Source: an uncultured Candidatus Methylacidiphilales bacterium
Lineage (GTDB): Bacteria > Verrucomicrobiota > Verrucomicrobiia > Methylacidiphilales > CALFVM01
DNA length: 5,718 nucleotides
NCBI GenBank assembly: GCA_937928665.1
Contig: CALFVM010000177.1
Span: forward strand, 1-5,718
Reading direction: 5' to 3'
The position numbers and the translations under genes were made by a program. The notes below the pieces were generated by a model that saw only the letters and a list, made by a program, of their open reading frames with translations, was not told where the DNA came from and did not search any database. Position 1 is the stretch's first letter, and every line of letters begins with the position of its first letter. Shown one piece after another: positions 1-5,715 of the stretch.

Positions 1-300
1 CGCCCGCACCAACACTGCCGGCCAATAATCCCGCCCATGATGGCCATGAATCACATCCGGCTTCCACCTCCGGGCCAGCGCGATCAATCCCAAAATCCAG
101 CCCGGCCTGTCCCGGGGCAGCGCAAAAAGTTCTGCACCCGACCCCGCCAAACGCCCGGCCAGCACCGCCCCGGACCGATAGGCGAACGCCACCTTCACCC
201 CACCCCGCACCAGGCCCTCCGCCAGGCGCAAGGTCTGCTCGTCGGTGCCCCCGCCCAAGAGCATCGAATTGAGTTGCAACACGCGGAGCCGACGATTCAT
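1..300 (-). CDS. Glycosyltransferase family 4 (GT4), N-terminal part, cut by window edge
   Basis: This is the first 100 residues of a gene that runs off the window at base 1. It begins MNRRLRVLQLNSMLLGGGTD and reaches DVIHGHHGRDYWPA at residues 82-95. A short beta strand, then a Gly-rich loop and a helix (GGGTDEQTLRLAEGL), then 'PDVIHGHH' is typical of the acceptor-side Rossmann domain of GT-B glycosyltransferases of family 4, which transfer sugars from nucleotide-sugar donors. The donor-binding C-terminal domain lies outside the window, so the sugar cannot be predicted. The ATG overlaps the TGA of the upstream GT2 gene as ATGA, which fixes the start and implies translational coupling. With its neighbour it probably builds a cell-surface glycan or modifies a lipid-linked or protein-linked sugar. 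The family call is fairly secure; the pathway is inferred. Confidence 0.82.
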   Translation of the reverse strand, partial: MNRRLRVLQLNSMLLGGGTDEQTLRLAEGLVRGGVKVAFAYRSGAVLAGRLAGSGAELFALPRDRPGWILGLIALARRWKPDVIHGHHGRDYWPAVLVRA

Positions 301-1241
301 TGCCGGGGGATTCCCATCCACTCGGGCCGACCCAACAGATGCCATCGCACCAGTGCCACATCCAGGGCCAGCTTGGCCCTCGTCCGCCGGTGCCGGCCCA
401 GCGTCAACCCTGCCGCGGCCCCCTGCACCAGGATATCCACCATCAACCGGATCGCTAACCCAACCGCCAGCATCCTCCGGCTACCCGGCGAAAAATGCTT
501 TGCCGCGTAGGCGTAGCGCGATCGCCAATACTCAATCCGCGCCGGAATATGTACCCCGGCGGCCGATCCCCCCTGGCGATGCCAAACCCGCACACCTGGG
601 TGATGCACCACCTTCAACCCGGCCTCCCGCACCTGCCGACAAAAATCGGTTTCCTCCAGAAACAAAAAAAAGCGTTCGTCCATCCCGCCCAACCGTTCCC
701 ACAACCGCTTCGGCACCACCATAAAAGCACCAATGACCGAGTCCACCTCGGTCGGCCCGCCCATCGCGTGTTCCTTTCCCGGGAACCGGCCCGGAAACAA
801 ACGACGGAGCAGCGACTTATTCAACAGCTCAGTCACCGGTGAAAGCTCCGACGCAATCGAGTTCTGCTTCGACCCATCCTCATTGAGCAACTGCGCCCCC
901 AGCACCCCCACCTCCGGATGAGCCCGCATCCACTCCACCGCCTCCCTCAGCACTCCGGCATCGACCCGCGCATCCGAGTTCAATAAAAGCAGATACTCTC
1001 CCGTCGCCTCCCGCGCCGCCAGGTTATTCGCCGCGGCAAACCCCAGGTTACGCCCCGGTTCCAACACCCGGACAGACCCCGTCACCTCCTGCAACGCCGC
1101 CACCGTCCCATCCGTCGACCCGTTATCAGCCACAATCACTTCCCAACTCCCCTCCGGTTCCGACGCCAGAACCGACCGCACCGCCGCCAGAGTCAGCTCA
1201 CGCGTGTTCCGGGAAACAATCAGCACTGAGCCAAGCACCAT
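297..1241 (-). CDS. Glycosyltransferase family 2, rhamnosyltransferase (WbbL)-like
   Basis: This 314-residue GT-A fold enzyme is of normal family length. Visible motifs in order are the N-terminal strand SVLIVSRN (5-12), DNGSTDG (39-45) for nucleotide-sugar binding, NLGFAAANN (65-73), the DXD-like NSD (88-90), and the acceptor/catalytic segment GGMDERFFLFLEETDFCRQ (185-203) followed by VVHHPGVRVWH (211-221). This order is typical of WbbL-type rhamnosyltransferases and related GT2 enzymes of polysaccharide and O-antigen synthesis. The donor is not proven to be dTDP-rhamnose. The C-terminal part (about 256-282) is hydrophobic or amphipathic and may touch the membrane. The start is the ATG at 1241. 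A GAGGG lies almost against it, so the GTG at codon 2 is an alternative. A 69-base gap separates it from the upstream Trp-rich gene, and it overlaps the downstream GT4 gene by 4 bases. Its codons are strongly G-ending (GTG, CTG, GCG, CGG). Confidence 0.93.
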   Translation of the reverse strand: MVLGSVLIVSRNTRELTLAAVRSVLASEPEGSWEVIVADNGSTDGTVAALQEVTGSVRVLEPGRNLGFAAANNLAAREATGEYLLLLNSDARVDAGVLREAVEWMRAHPEVGVLGAQLLNEDGSKQNSIASELSPVTELLNKSLLRRLFPGRFPGKEHAMGGPTEVDSVIGAFMVVPKRLWERLGGMDERFFLFLEETDFCRQVREAGLKVVHHPGVRVWHRQGGSAAGVHIPARIEYWRSRYAYAAKHFSPGSRRMLAVGLAIRLMVDILVQGAAAGLTLGRHRRTRAKLALDVALVRWHLLGRPEWMGIPRQ

Positions 1242-1310
1242 GCCCTCGCACTATCCAAGACCCTCCCATCGAATGCACGGAAAAATCCGCCCGCCAACCG
1301 CGCGGCCGCC

Positions 1311-1820
1311 TCAACCGCCCGCCAGCAGAGGGCGCGAAGGAACCTCCCCGCCCATCAATCCGTTTGGGACCGTTGCCGGACCATCGGCCAGATAGAAACC
1401 TGCCGCCATCTGTTGCGGAAGCAGAATCATCGCCAGCGCATCCTTCCAATTCCCATCCACCCAATACGGCTGACCCAGGAACTCACCGCCCTCACCAAAC
1501 TCCGCATAGAACCAGGTGTAATTCTCGTGCCCTTCTGAAAACCCGCCCTGTTGCGCCACCACCAGTGCCCGCTTCTCCCCGGGCACCTCCTCCACCTGAC
1601 AAATCAATCGCCCCCCGTCATGCAACTCCCAACGAATATCCCAAAAGTGAGTGCCGCCCGTCTCCCAATGAGTGCCATGGCGATGCACCGCAAACGCCAG
1701 CACCCGGGCAAACCGATTCCATTCCTCCACCGACCAGGTCGGCGGTTGAAGGACCTGCCGCGCGCGCTCCAGCCGGATGCGCCACTCCTGAAACAGCCGC
1801 TTGAACTCCACCACGCTCAT
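1311..1820 (-). CDS. Trp-rich protein of unknown function (169 aa)
   Basis: I do not recognise this family. The 169-residue product looks soluble, with no signal peptide or membrane segment. It starts with a charged, probably helical region (FKRLFQEWRIRLERARQVL, 6-24). A core rich in Trp, Gly and His follows, with WETGGTHFWDIRWELHDGG at 52-70 and GHENYTWFYAEFGEGG at 97-112. There are nine Trp residues (13, 29, 34, 52, 60, 64, 103, 120, 125), an unusually high share. A link to carbohydrate binding is only a guess from the Trp content and the neighbouring glycosyltransferases. The ATG at 1820 overlaps the TGA of the upstream coiled-coil gene (ATGA), which makes the start convincing and suggests coupled translation. 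The G-ending codon bias matches its minus-strand neighbours. That a gene is present is well supported by the overlap and codon use; its function is unknown. Confidence 0.8.
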   Translation of the reverse strand: MSVVEFKRLFQEWRIRLERARQVLQPPTWSVEEWNRFARVLAFAVHRHGTHWETGGTHFWDIRWELHDGGRLICQVEEVPGEKRALVVAQQGGFSEGHENYTWFYAEFGEGGEFLGQPYWVDGNWKDALAMILLPQQMAAGFYLADGPATVPNGLMGGEVPSRPLLAGG

Positions 1821-2704
1821 CGCAGTCGCCGCACCGGTGTGGGTTCATTCAACGAAAGCAACTGCTCCTGCCGAAGCAACTCCTGCCGGTACTCGGCCAA
1901 ACGCCGCTCCAGCCGTGCGTTGGCGGAAGTCAACAGCGAGATCGATTGCGTTGTCTGCGACCGATACTGATCGAACTGCCCCTGCAAACTTGTCAGCCGC
2001 AGGTTGGCCTCATGTTGAAGCTCGGCCAACTCCCGGTTCCGCGCCGCTAGCCGTCCCTCCAGTTCCGTGAACCGCTCCAGCGTATTGGTCTCAAGCAACG
2101 CAATCGTCGCGCTCTGATTCTTCAACTGCTTGTAGAGGACATAACCGCCCAAGCCGGCCAGTCCCGCCACCAACACGATCGCGCACACAAACGAAATCGC
2201 CACCCCGTTCAACAGATGGCTCATCGCATGCTGCTCGCGACTCTGGCGCTCGATCGTCTTCTTCACATTCAGGGGGGCGGGTTGGGTCGGATTCATGGAG
2301 GGTTCTTTCAATTCAGGTTCAGCCGGGTCGGGCTCACCACGCGCCGCAGCCGCGGCCGGTTGGGGTTCAGGTTTGGATTCAGCTTTAGATGCAGAGGGGG
2401 AAATCATCTCCGGGCCACTCACCACCTCCGCCGCCTCACCTCGGGACGTGTGACTACGGGGCCCGGACCGAAATGCGGGAGGCTCGGTCCGCGCCCCCGG
2501 CACAGCCCCAGCCGCAGCCCCACCTACACCAATGGGCGCCTTGGCCACCCGTGTCTTGCGGGCCGGAGCCAGGCCGAGATCGAACTCAAGCGTCCGGGTC
2601 CTGGCCCGGCGCGGTTTGCGGGTCGGGCTTTCTTCCCCGGAAATTGCAGCATCTGCCTTTGACACGTCCGCCACTGTATGATAATCCGATAATCTGACAA
2701 TCAT
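1817..2704 (-). CDS. Membrane-anchored coiled-coil protein of unknown function
   Basis: From the ATG at 2704 the protein has 295 residues in three parts. Residues 1 to about 135 are a low-complexity region rich in Ala, Pro, Glu and Arg, with a basic patch (TRKPRRARTR) near residue 27. Next comes one strongly hydrophobic segment at about 168-190 (VAISFVCAIVLVAGLAGLGG and on), which is a likely transmembrane helix. From about 195 to 285 the sequence is a Glu/Gln/Arg/Leu-rich predicted coiled coil (LERFTELEGRLAARNRELAE within it). This suggests a single-pass protein with a disordered, probably cytoplasmic N-terminus and a coiled coil across the membrane, but the topology is inferred. I recognise no enzymatic motif. 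The start is uncertain: the frame stays open to a TTG at 2776, an internal ATG lies at 2296, and no Shine-Dalgarno sequence decides. It overlaps the next gene by 4 bases and probably heads the glycosyltransferase operon. Confidence 0.75.
   Translation of the reverse strand: MIVRLSDYHTVADVSKADAAISGEESPTRKPRRARTRTLEFDLGLAPARKTRVAKAPIGVGGAAAGAVPGARTEPPAFRSGPRSHTSRGEAAEVVSGPEMISPSASKAESKPEPQPAAAAARGEPDPAEPELKEPSMNPTQPAPLNVKKTIERQSREQHAMSHLLNGVAISFVCAIVLVAGLAGLGGYVLYKQLKNQSATIALLETNTLERFTELEGRLAARNRELAELQHEANLRLTSLQGQFDQYRSQTTQSISLLTSANARLERRLAEYRQELLRQEQLLSLNEPTPVRRLR
2659..2685 (+). promoter_or_regulatory. Possible promoter for the toxin-antitoxin pair
   Basis: A perfect sigma-70 type -35 hexamer, TTGACA, lies at 2659-2664, with GATAAT at 2680-2685 as a -10 candidate. 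The spacer is 15 bases, shorter than the preferred 17. The -10 falls inside the first 8-bp tandem unit, so a repressor on the repeats would cover it. The resulting 5' leader would be about 100 bases. This is a pattern match only. Confidence 0.3.
2680..2703 (+). repeat. Three tandem 8-bp repeats, consensus GAYAATCN
   Basis: Three contiguous 8-base units start at 2680 (GATAATCC), 2688 (GATAATCT) and 2696 (GACAATCA). Units one and two differ only in the last base, and unit three has one further change. They lie in the AT-rich patch between the divergent coiled-coil gene and the toxin-antitoxin pair, and they end exactly at the minus-strand ATG at 2704. A role as a binding site for the antitoxin or another regulator is an inference. 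If the coiled-coil start at 2704 is correct, the repeats also encode its first eight residues. Confidence 0.6.
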
Positions 2705-2796
2705 ATTTTTGAGAAGATTTTTTTTAACCCGCGCCCAGCCTCCTAGCCCTGCCTGACCTGCCCTGCCACCGCTCAACCACTAACCTTCCGCCTCCC

Positions 2797-3039
2797 GTGA
2801 CCTCCCAGACCCTTTCCCTCACCGAAGCCGCCCGGAACTTCTCCGACTGCATCAACCGCGTCGCCTACCGGGGCGAATCCTTCCTTCTCCTCCGCGGCCG
2901 CCGCCCCGTCGCTGAAATCCGCCCCGCTCCCGTCGGTCGGCGTCTTGCGGATCTCCCCGCCCTCTTTGCCGCCCTGCCTCCCCTTCCCGAAGCCGAAGCC
3001 GCTGCCTGGCGTCGGGAACTCGCGCGCTCCCGCCGCTAA
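2797..3039 (+). CDS. Phd/YefM-like antitoxin
   Basis: This small acidic-and-basic protein of 80 residues is the probable antitoxin of a type II toxin-antitoxin pair. The N-terminus SLTEAARNFSDCINRV (7-22) followed by GESFLLLRGRRPVAEIRP (26-43) matches the Phd/YefM DNA-binding fold, in which 'S.teAr.nfs.ll..v' and 'G....l.r.grpvA.i.p' are characteristic. The C-terminal part (about 50-80, PLPEAEAAAWRRELARSRR) would bind and neutralise the toxin. In this family the antitoxin, alone and with the toxin, represses its own promoter. The start is a GTG with no Shine-Dalgarno sequence upstream; I found no in-frame ATG that would be better. The toxin gene follows after 6 bases, so the two are surely co-transcribed. 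Which toxin it neutralises is inferred from adjacency. Confidence 0.85.
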   Translation: MTSQTLSLTEAARNFSDCINRVAYRGESFLLLRGRRPVAEIRPAPVGRRLADLPALFAALPPLPEAEAAAWRRELARSRR

Positions 3040-3045
3040 CCACGC

Positions 3046-3450
3046 ATGCCTTACCTGCTCGACGCCTCGATCCTTCTGCGGGCTCCACCCCACCAAAAAC
3101 CGCCCGCGTCGGATCACGAGGAGGGCGAGGACGATTGTTACCTCTCCACCGTCACCGCGGCGGAACTGCTCGAAACCGCTTTCCTGGCCAAAGATCCCGA
3201 ACGCCGGGCCCGCCGTGTCGCTTTTGTCGAAGCCCTCCTTGACCAGTTTCCCCTCCTCCCCGTTGACCGGCGCGTCGCCCGTATGCACGCCCAAATCCGA
3301 TCCGGACCGCTGCCTTGTTCCCTCCGGCCTCAGGACGCCTGGGTCGCTGCCACCGGCCTGGCCTACGGCCTCACCCTCGCCACCGCCCGCCCCGCTGACT
3401 TCGCCGGAGTCCCCGGCCTCCGCACCGTTGATTGGGCCTCAACCCCCTAG
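3046..3450 (+). CDS. vapC: PIN-domain ribonuclease toxin, VapC family
   Basis: This 134-residue PIN-domain protein is of the usual length for a VapC toxin. These are Mg2+-dependent endoribonucleases that cleave tRNA, rRNA or mRNA when not held by the antitoxin. The acidic active-site residues are all present: D6 in YLLDASILL, E40 in TVTAAELLE, D97 in RPQDAWVAATG, and D118 in RPADFAGVPGL. The C-terminal 'AATGLAYGLTLATARPADF' is the standard VapC ending, although the usual Asn after Thr (TRN..DF) is replaced by Ala-Arg. The stretch between D6 and E40 is unusual: Pro-rich and then very acidic (HEEGEDD, 24-30) where a helix is normally found. The start ATG at 3046 lies 6 bases after the antitoxin stop. 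The RNA target cannot be told from the sequence. Confidence 0.87.
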   Translation: MPYLLDASILLRAPPHQKPPASDHEEGEDDCYLSTVTAAELLETAFLAKDPERRARRVAFVEALLDQFPLLPVDRRVARMHAQIRSGPLPCSLRPQDAWVAATGLAYGLTLATARPADFAGVPGLRTVDWASTP

Positions 3451-3511
3451 TGCCGTGGGACCCAAGGCTACCACCCTGGCGGAACTTCACCCGCCCGCCC
3501 CGACTTCCCCC

Positions 3512-3540
3512 TTGGCGACCCCGCTCCCCTCCGCTACGTT
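3512..3540 (+). promoter_or_regulatory. Weak candidate prfB promoter
   Basis: TTGGCG (3512-3517) and TACGTT (3535-3540) are spaced by 17 bases. They match the sigma-70 consensus at 4 of 6 and 3 of 6 positions. Transcription would begin about 7 bases later, at or next to the prfB ATG at 3547. This would fit the lack of a Shine-Dalgarno sequence (a leaderless transcript), but the match is weak. The 96 bases between the PIN toxin and prfB show no other clear signal and no terminator. Confidence 0.2.
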
Positions 3541-3546
3541 CCTCCG

Positions 3547-4672
3547 ATGGCCGAAGTACTTTCTGTTGATTTTCCCACCCTCGACGCCCGTGTGAAGCAG
3601 CTCCGGAGGTTTCTTTGACGTTGCCGCACTTGAACGTCGCCTGAGCGAACTCGAATCCCTCATGGCCCAGCCTGGGTTCTGGGACAACACCGCCGCCGCC
3701 CAAAAACAATCGGTTGAGGCTCGTGACATCCGTTCCAAACTCGACCTTCTCCGCCAAGTCACCCGCCGGATTAGCGAACTTCCCCTGCTTCGCGACATGA
3801 CCGCGGAGGACGGCTCCGCCGACGCCGTTCAGGAGTTCAACGCCGAGGTCACCTCTGCAATGGCCGCCCTCGACGAACTGGAACTCAAGGTCCTCCTCGC
3901 CGGACCGCATGACCGGCTCAATGCCATCATCAGCCTCCACGCCGGCGCCGGCGGAACCGAGGCCTGCGACTGGGCCAACATGCTTCTCCGCATGTACCAG
4001 CGCTGGGCCGAACGCCACGGATTGACCACCCAAATCCTCGACATTCTTTCCGGGGAGGAAGCCGGCATTAAAAGTGCCACGCTCCTTGTCTCGGGCGACT
4101 ACGCCTACGGCCACCTCAAGGCGGAGCGCGGGGTCCACCGGCTCGTTCGCATCTCTCCCTTCAACTCCGCAGGAAAACGCCAGACCTCCTTTGCCTCCCT
4201 CGACGTCCTGGCCGAGCTGGATGAAACCATTGAGATCGAAGTTCTCGACAAAGACATCCGCGTCGATGTCTACCGCGCCGGTGGCCACGGCGGACAGGGC
4301 GTCAACACCACCGACTCCGCCGTCCGCATCACCCACCTTCCCACCGGACTCGTTGTCACCTGCCAGAACGACCGCTCCCAAATCAAAAACCGCGCCACTG
4401 CCCTCACCGTTCTCAAATCCCGCCTCTACGAAATCGAGATGGACAAAAAACGGGCCGAACAGGAAAAACACTACAGCGAAAAAGGCGACATCGGTTGGGG
4501 CCGCCAAATCCGGTCCTACGTTCTCCAACCCTACCAAATGGTCAAAGACCTCCGCACCGGCGAACAAACCTCCGATGTTCAAAGCGTCCTCGACGGCGAC
4601 CTCGACGCCTTCATTGCCGCCTTCCTCAAAGGCAAAAAACGAACCGATACCGATGACGGCGAAGTTGAATGA
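3547..4672 (+). CDS. prfB: Peptide chain release factor 2 (RF2), with programmed +1 frameshift
   Basis: RF2 recognises the stop codons UGA and UAA and triggers peptide release on the ribosome. Codons 1-23 run from the ATG at 3547 (MAEVLSVDFPTLDARVKQLR, then RFL) to an in-frame TGA at 3616-3618. A +1 shift at CTT reads GAC from 3617 and continues as DVAALERRLSELESLMAQPG to the TGA at 4670, giving 374 residues (E. coli RF2 has 365). Key motifs are the RF2 stop-codon reading tripeptide SPF at 203-205 and the catalytic GGQ at 248-250, within AGGHGGQGVNTTDSAVRITH. The start is forced: the frame before 3547 is open back to the PIN-gene stop but has no other ATG, GTG or TTG. No Shine-Dalgarno sequence precedes it. 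The end overlaps trpC by 20 bases. A caller that ignores the frameshift would start at 3662 and lose 38 residues. Confidence 0.97.
3604..3619 (+). promoter_or_regulatory. prfB programmed +1 frameshift site
   Basis: The bases read CGG AGG TTT CTT TGA C. An internal Shine-Dalgarno-like GGAGG (3605-3609) is followed by exactly three bases and then the slippery CTT with the poor-context stop TGA C. This is the arrangement known from E. coli prfB (AGGGGG TAT CTT TGA C). When RF2 is scarce, the ribosome pauses at UGA and slips by +1, so that full-length RF2 is made. When RF2 is plentiful, it terminates at codon 24. The downstream frame is homologous RF2, which confirms that the shift is used. Confidence 0.96.
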
Positions 4673-5456
4673 CAAACTCCTCGACATCCTCGCCCGCAAG
4701 GACGCGGAAGTCCGGGCCCTCCTCCCCCGCCAGGCCGAACTCCGTCGCCAGGCTCTCGCTCGCGATGAGTTCCGCGGCTTCCGCCGCGCCCTTGACCGGC
4801 CCGGCGAACCCACCGTCATCGCCGAAGTCAAAAAAGCCTCCCCCTCCGTCGGCCTGATTGCGCCTGACTTCGACCCCGCCCGCCAGGCCGCCGCTTACGC
4901 CGAGGCCGGTGCCCACGCCCTCTCCGTTCTGACCGACGAACCCTTCTTCCAGGGTCACCTCGACCACCTCCGCCTCGTGCGCGACACCGTCGATCTGCCC
5001 CTTCTGCGCAAAGACTTCACCCTTCACCCCGTTCAAATCTACGAAGCCGCCTGTGCCGGTGCTGATGCCGTTCTCCTCATCGTCGCGGCCCTCGACGACG
5101 ACACCCTGGCCAGGCTCCACGACACCGCCCGGACCTGCCAACTCGATGTCCTCGTCGAGGTCCACAATCTGGAAGAAATGGACCGTGCCCTCGATCTCGG
5201 TGCCGACCTCATCGGCATCAACAACCGAAACCTCCGCACCTTCGACGTCGATCTGCAAACCTCCCTTGACCTCGCCCAGGAAATTCCGCCCGACGTCCTC
5301 GGCGTGGCCGAGAGCGGGATCAAAACTCGCGACCACATCCGCGCCCTCCAGCAAGAAGGCATCTACTGCTACCTCATCGGAGAAACCCTCATGCGCAGCG
5401 GCAACCTCGCCGCCACACTCCGCGATCTTCTCCACGGCCCATCCCCCAATGTCTAG
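4653..5456 (+). CDS. trpC: Indole-3-glycerol phosphate synthase
   Basis: This cytosolic TIM-barrel enzyme of tryptophan synthesis closes CdRP (1-(2-carboxyphenylamino)-1-deoxyribulose 5-phosphate) to indole-3-glycerol phosphate with loss of CO2 and water. It has 267 residues, full length for a monofunctional TrpC with no fused TrpF. The active-site set is complete: E58, K60 and S63 in AEVKKASPS; K120 in LLRKDF; E169 in LVEVH; N190 and R192 in GINNRNL; E220 and S221 in AESGI. The phosphate-binding loops (AESGI and YLIGETLMRS) are intact. The start is the ATG at 4653, inside the last 20 bases of prfB. The sequence before it (AAAAAACGAACCGATACCG) has no Shine-Dalgarno motif, so translation probably depends on ribosomes finishing prfB. 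No other trp gene is in the window and no terminator is evident downstream. Codons are strongly C-ending (CTC, GAC, GCC). Confidence 0.96.
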   Translation: MTAKLNDKLLDILARKDAEVRALLPRQAELRRQALARDEFRGFRRALDRPGEPTVIAEVKKASPSVGLIAPDFDPARQAAAYAEAGAHALSVLTDEPFFQGHLDHLRLVRDTVDLPLLRKDFTLHPVQIYEAACAGADAVLLIVAALDDDTLARLHDTARTCQLDVLVEVHNLEEMDRALDLGADLIGINNRNLRTFDVDLQTSLDLAQEIPPDVLGVAESGIKTRDHIRALQQEGIYCYLIGETLMRSGNLAATLRDLLHGPSPNV

Positions 5457-5476
5457 CCCCCCTTGCCCCGCCCTGA

Positions 5477-5499
5477 AGATCGTGAAGATCCAAAACCAC
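5477..5499 (+). repeat. 23-bp near-direct repeat, copy 1
   Basis: This copy begins AGATCGTG and ends CCAAAACCAC. It matches 5693-5715 at 21 of 23 positions. It is followed by TTCACACCCTTCACGG-like sequence, and CTTCACGGT (5516-5524) reappears inverted at 5677-5685 just before copy 2. Confidence 0.7.
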
Positions 5500-5587
5500 G
5501 GCACCTCTTCACACCCTTCACGGTAAAATCTTCCCCACCCTCCGCGCATTCCCTTCCCTCCGCAGTTCCCCCCCTTGCCTCCTCCCC

Positions 5588-5611
5588 TTTGCGTCTTCGC
5601 GTCTTTGCGTG
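5588..5611 (+). repeat. Three tandem 8-bp units, consensus TTYGCGTS
   Basis: Contiguous units start at 5588 (TTTGCGTC), 5596 (TTCGCGTC) and 5604 (TTTGCGTG). They are followed by ACACA. The element resembles the 'TTTGCGTC..' intergenic repeats I recall from many bacterial genomes. Its function is unknown. Confidence 0.65.
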
Positions 5612-5641
5612 ACACACCCTGCCTTTTTCCATTCCCATCCC

Positions 5642-5658
5642 GGCGGTCACAGACCGCC
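5642..5658. repeat. Perfect hairpin, 7-bp arms
   Basis: GGCGGTC ACA GACCGCC is a perfect inverted repeat with a 3-base loop. No run of T follows on either strand, so it is more like a REP-type palindrome than an intrinsic terminator. It lies 186 bases after the trpC stop. Confidence 0.65.
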
Positions 5659-5692
5659 TCCACAGAAAGGCAGCTCACCGTGAAGACCATCG

Positions 5693-5715
5693 AGATCGTG
5701 TAGAACCAAAACCAC
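5693..5715 (+). repeat. 23-bp near-direct repeat, copy 2
   Basis: Partner of 5477-5499, with two mismatches. A short frame (GTG AAG ACC ATC GAG ATC GTG TAG) begins at 5680 and runs through it, but seven codons are not evidence of a gene. The copy ends 3 bases before the window edge, so its full extent is not visible. Confidence 0.65.

Noticed and set aside
1265..1310. Possible terminator on the minus strand between the Trp-rich gene and the GT2 gene
   Set aside because: There is a five-T run, but only a 4-bp CCGC/GCGG stem before it. This is too weak to call.
2711..2727. T-rich run in the divergent intergenic region as a terminator
   Set aside because: No GC-rich hairpin precedes it on either strand, and it sits at the 5' side of both flanking operons.
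3616..3618. In-frame TGA making prfB look like a broken gene
   Set aside because: The surrounding bases match the conserved programmed frameshift site exactly, and the rest of RF2 is intact.
4074..4652. trpC frame stays open 579 bases upstream of its ATG, suggesting a longer or fused protein
   Set aside because: That stretch is RF2 coding sequence in another frame. The translation is Ser/Pro/Thr-rich junk, and TrpC similarity begins just after the ATG at 4653.
3371..4831. Very long open frame on the minus strand (486 codons) across prfB
   Set aside because: It is antisense to clearly homologous RF2 and TrpC coding sequence. Its Gly/Val/Glu/Phe-rich product has no recognisable motif. C-ending codons on the plus strand rarely create antisense stops, so long shadows are expected.
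5642..5658. Hairpin as the trpC terminator
   Set aside because: No T-tract follows, and it lies 186 bases beyond the stop codon. A REP-like palindrome is the better description.
5477..5715. Repeats after trpC as a CRISPR array
   Set aside because: There are only two copies of the 23-base unit, with mismatches and a 193-base gap. There is no regular spacing and no cas gene.
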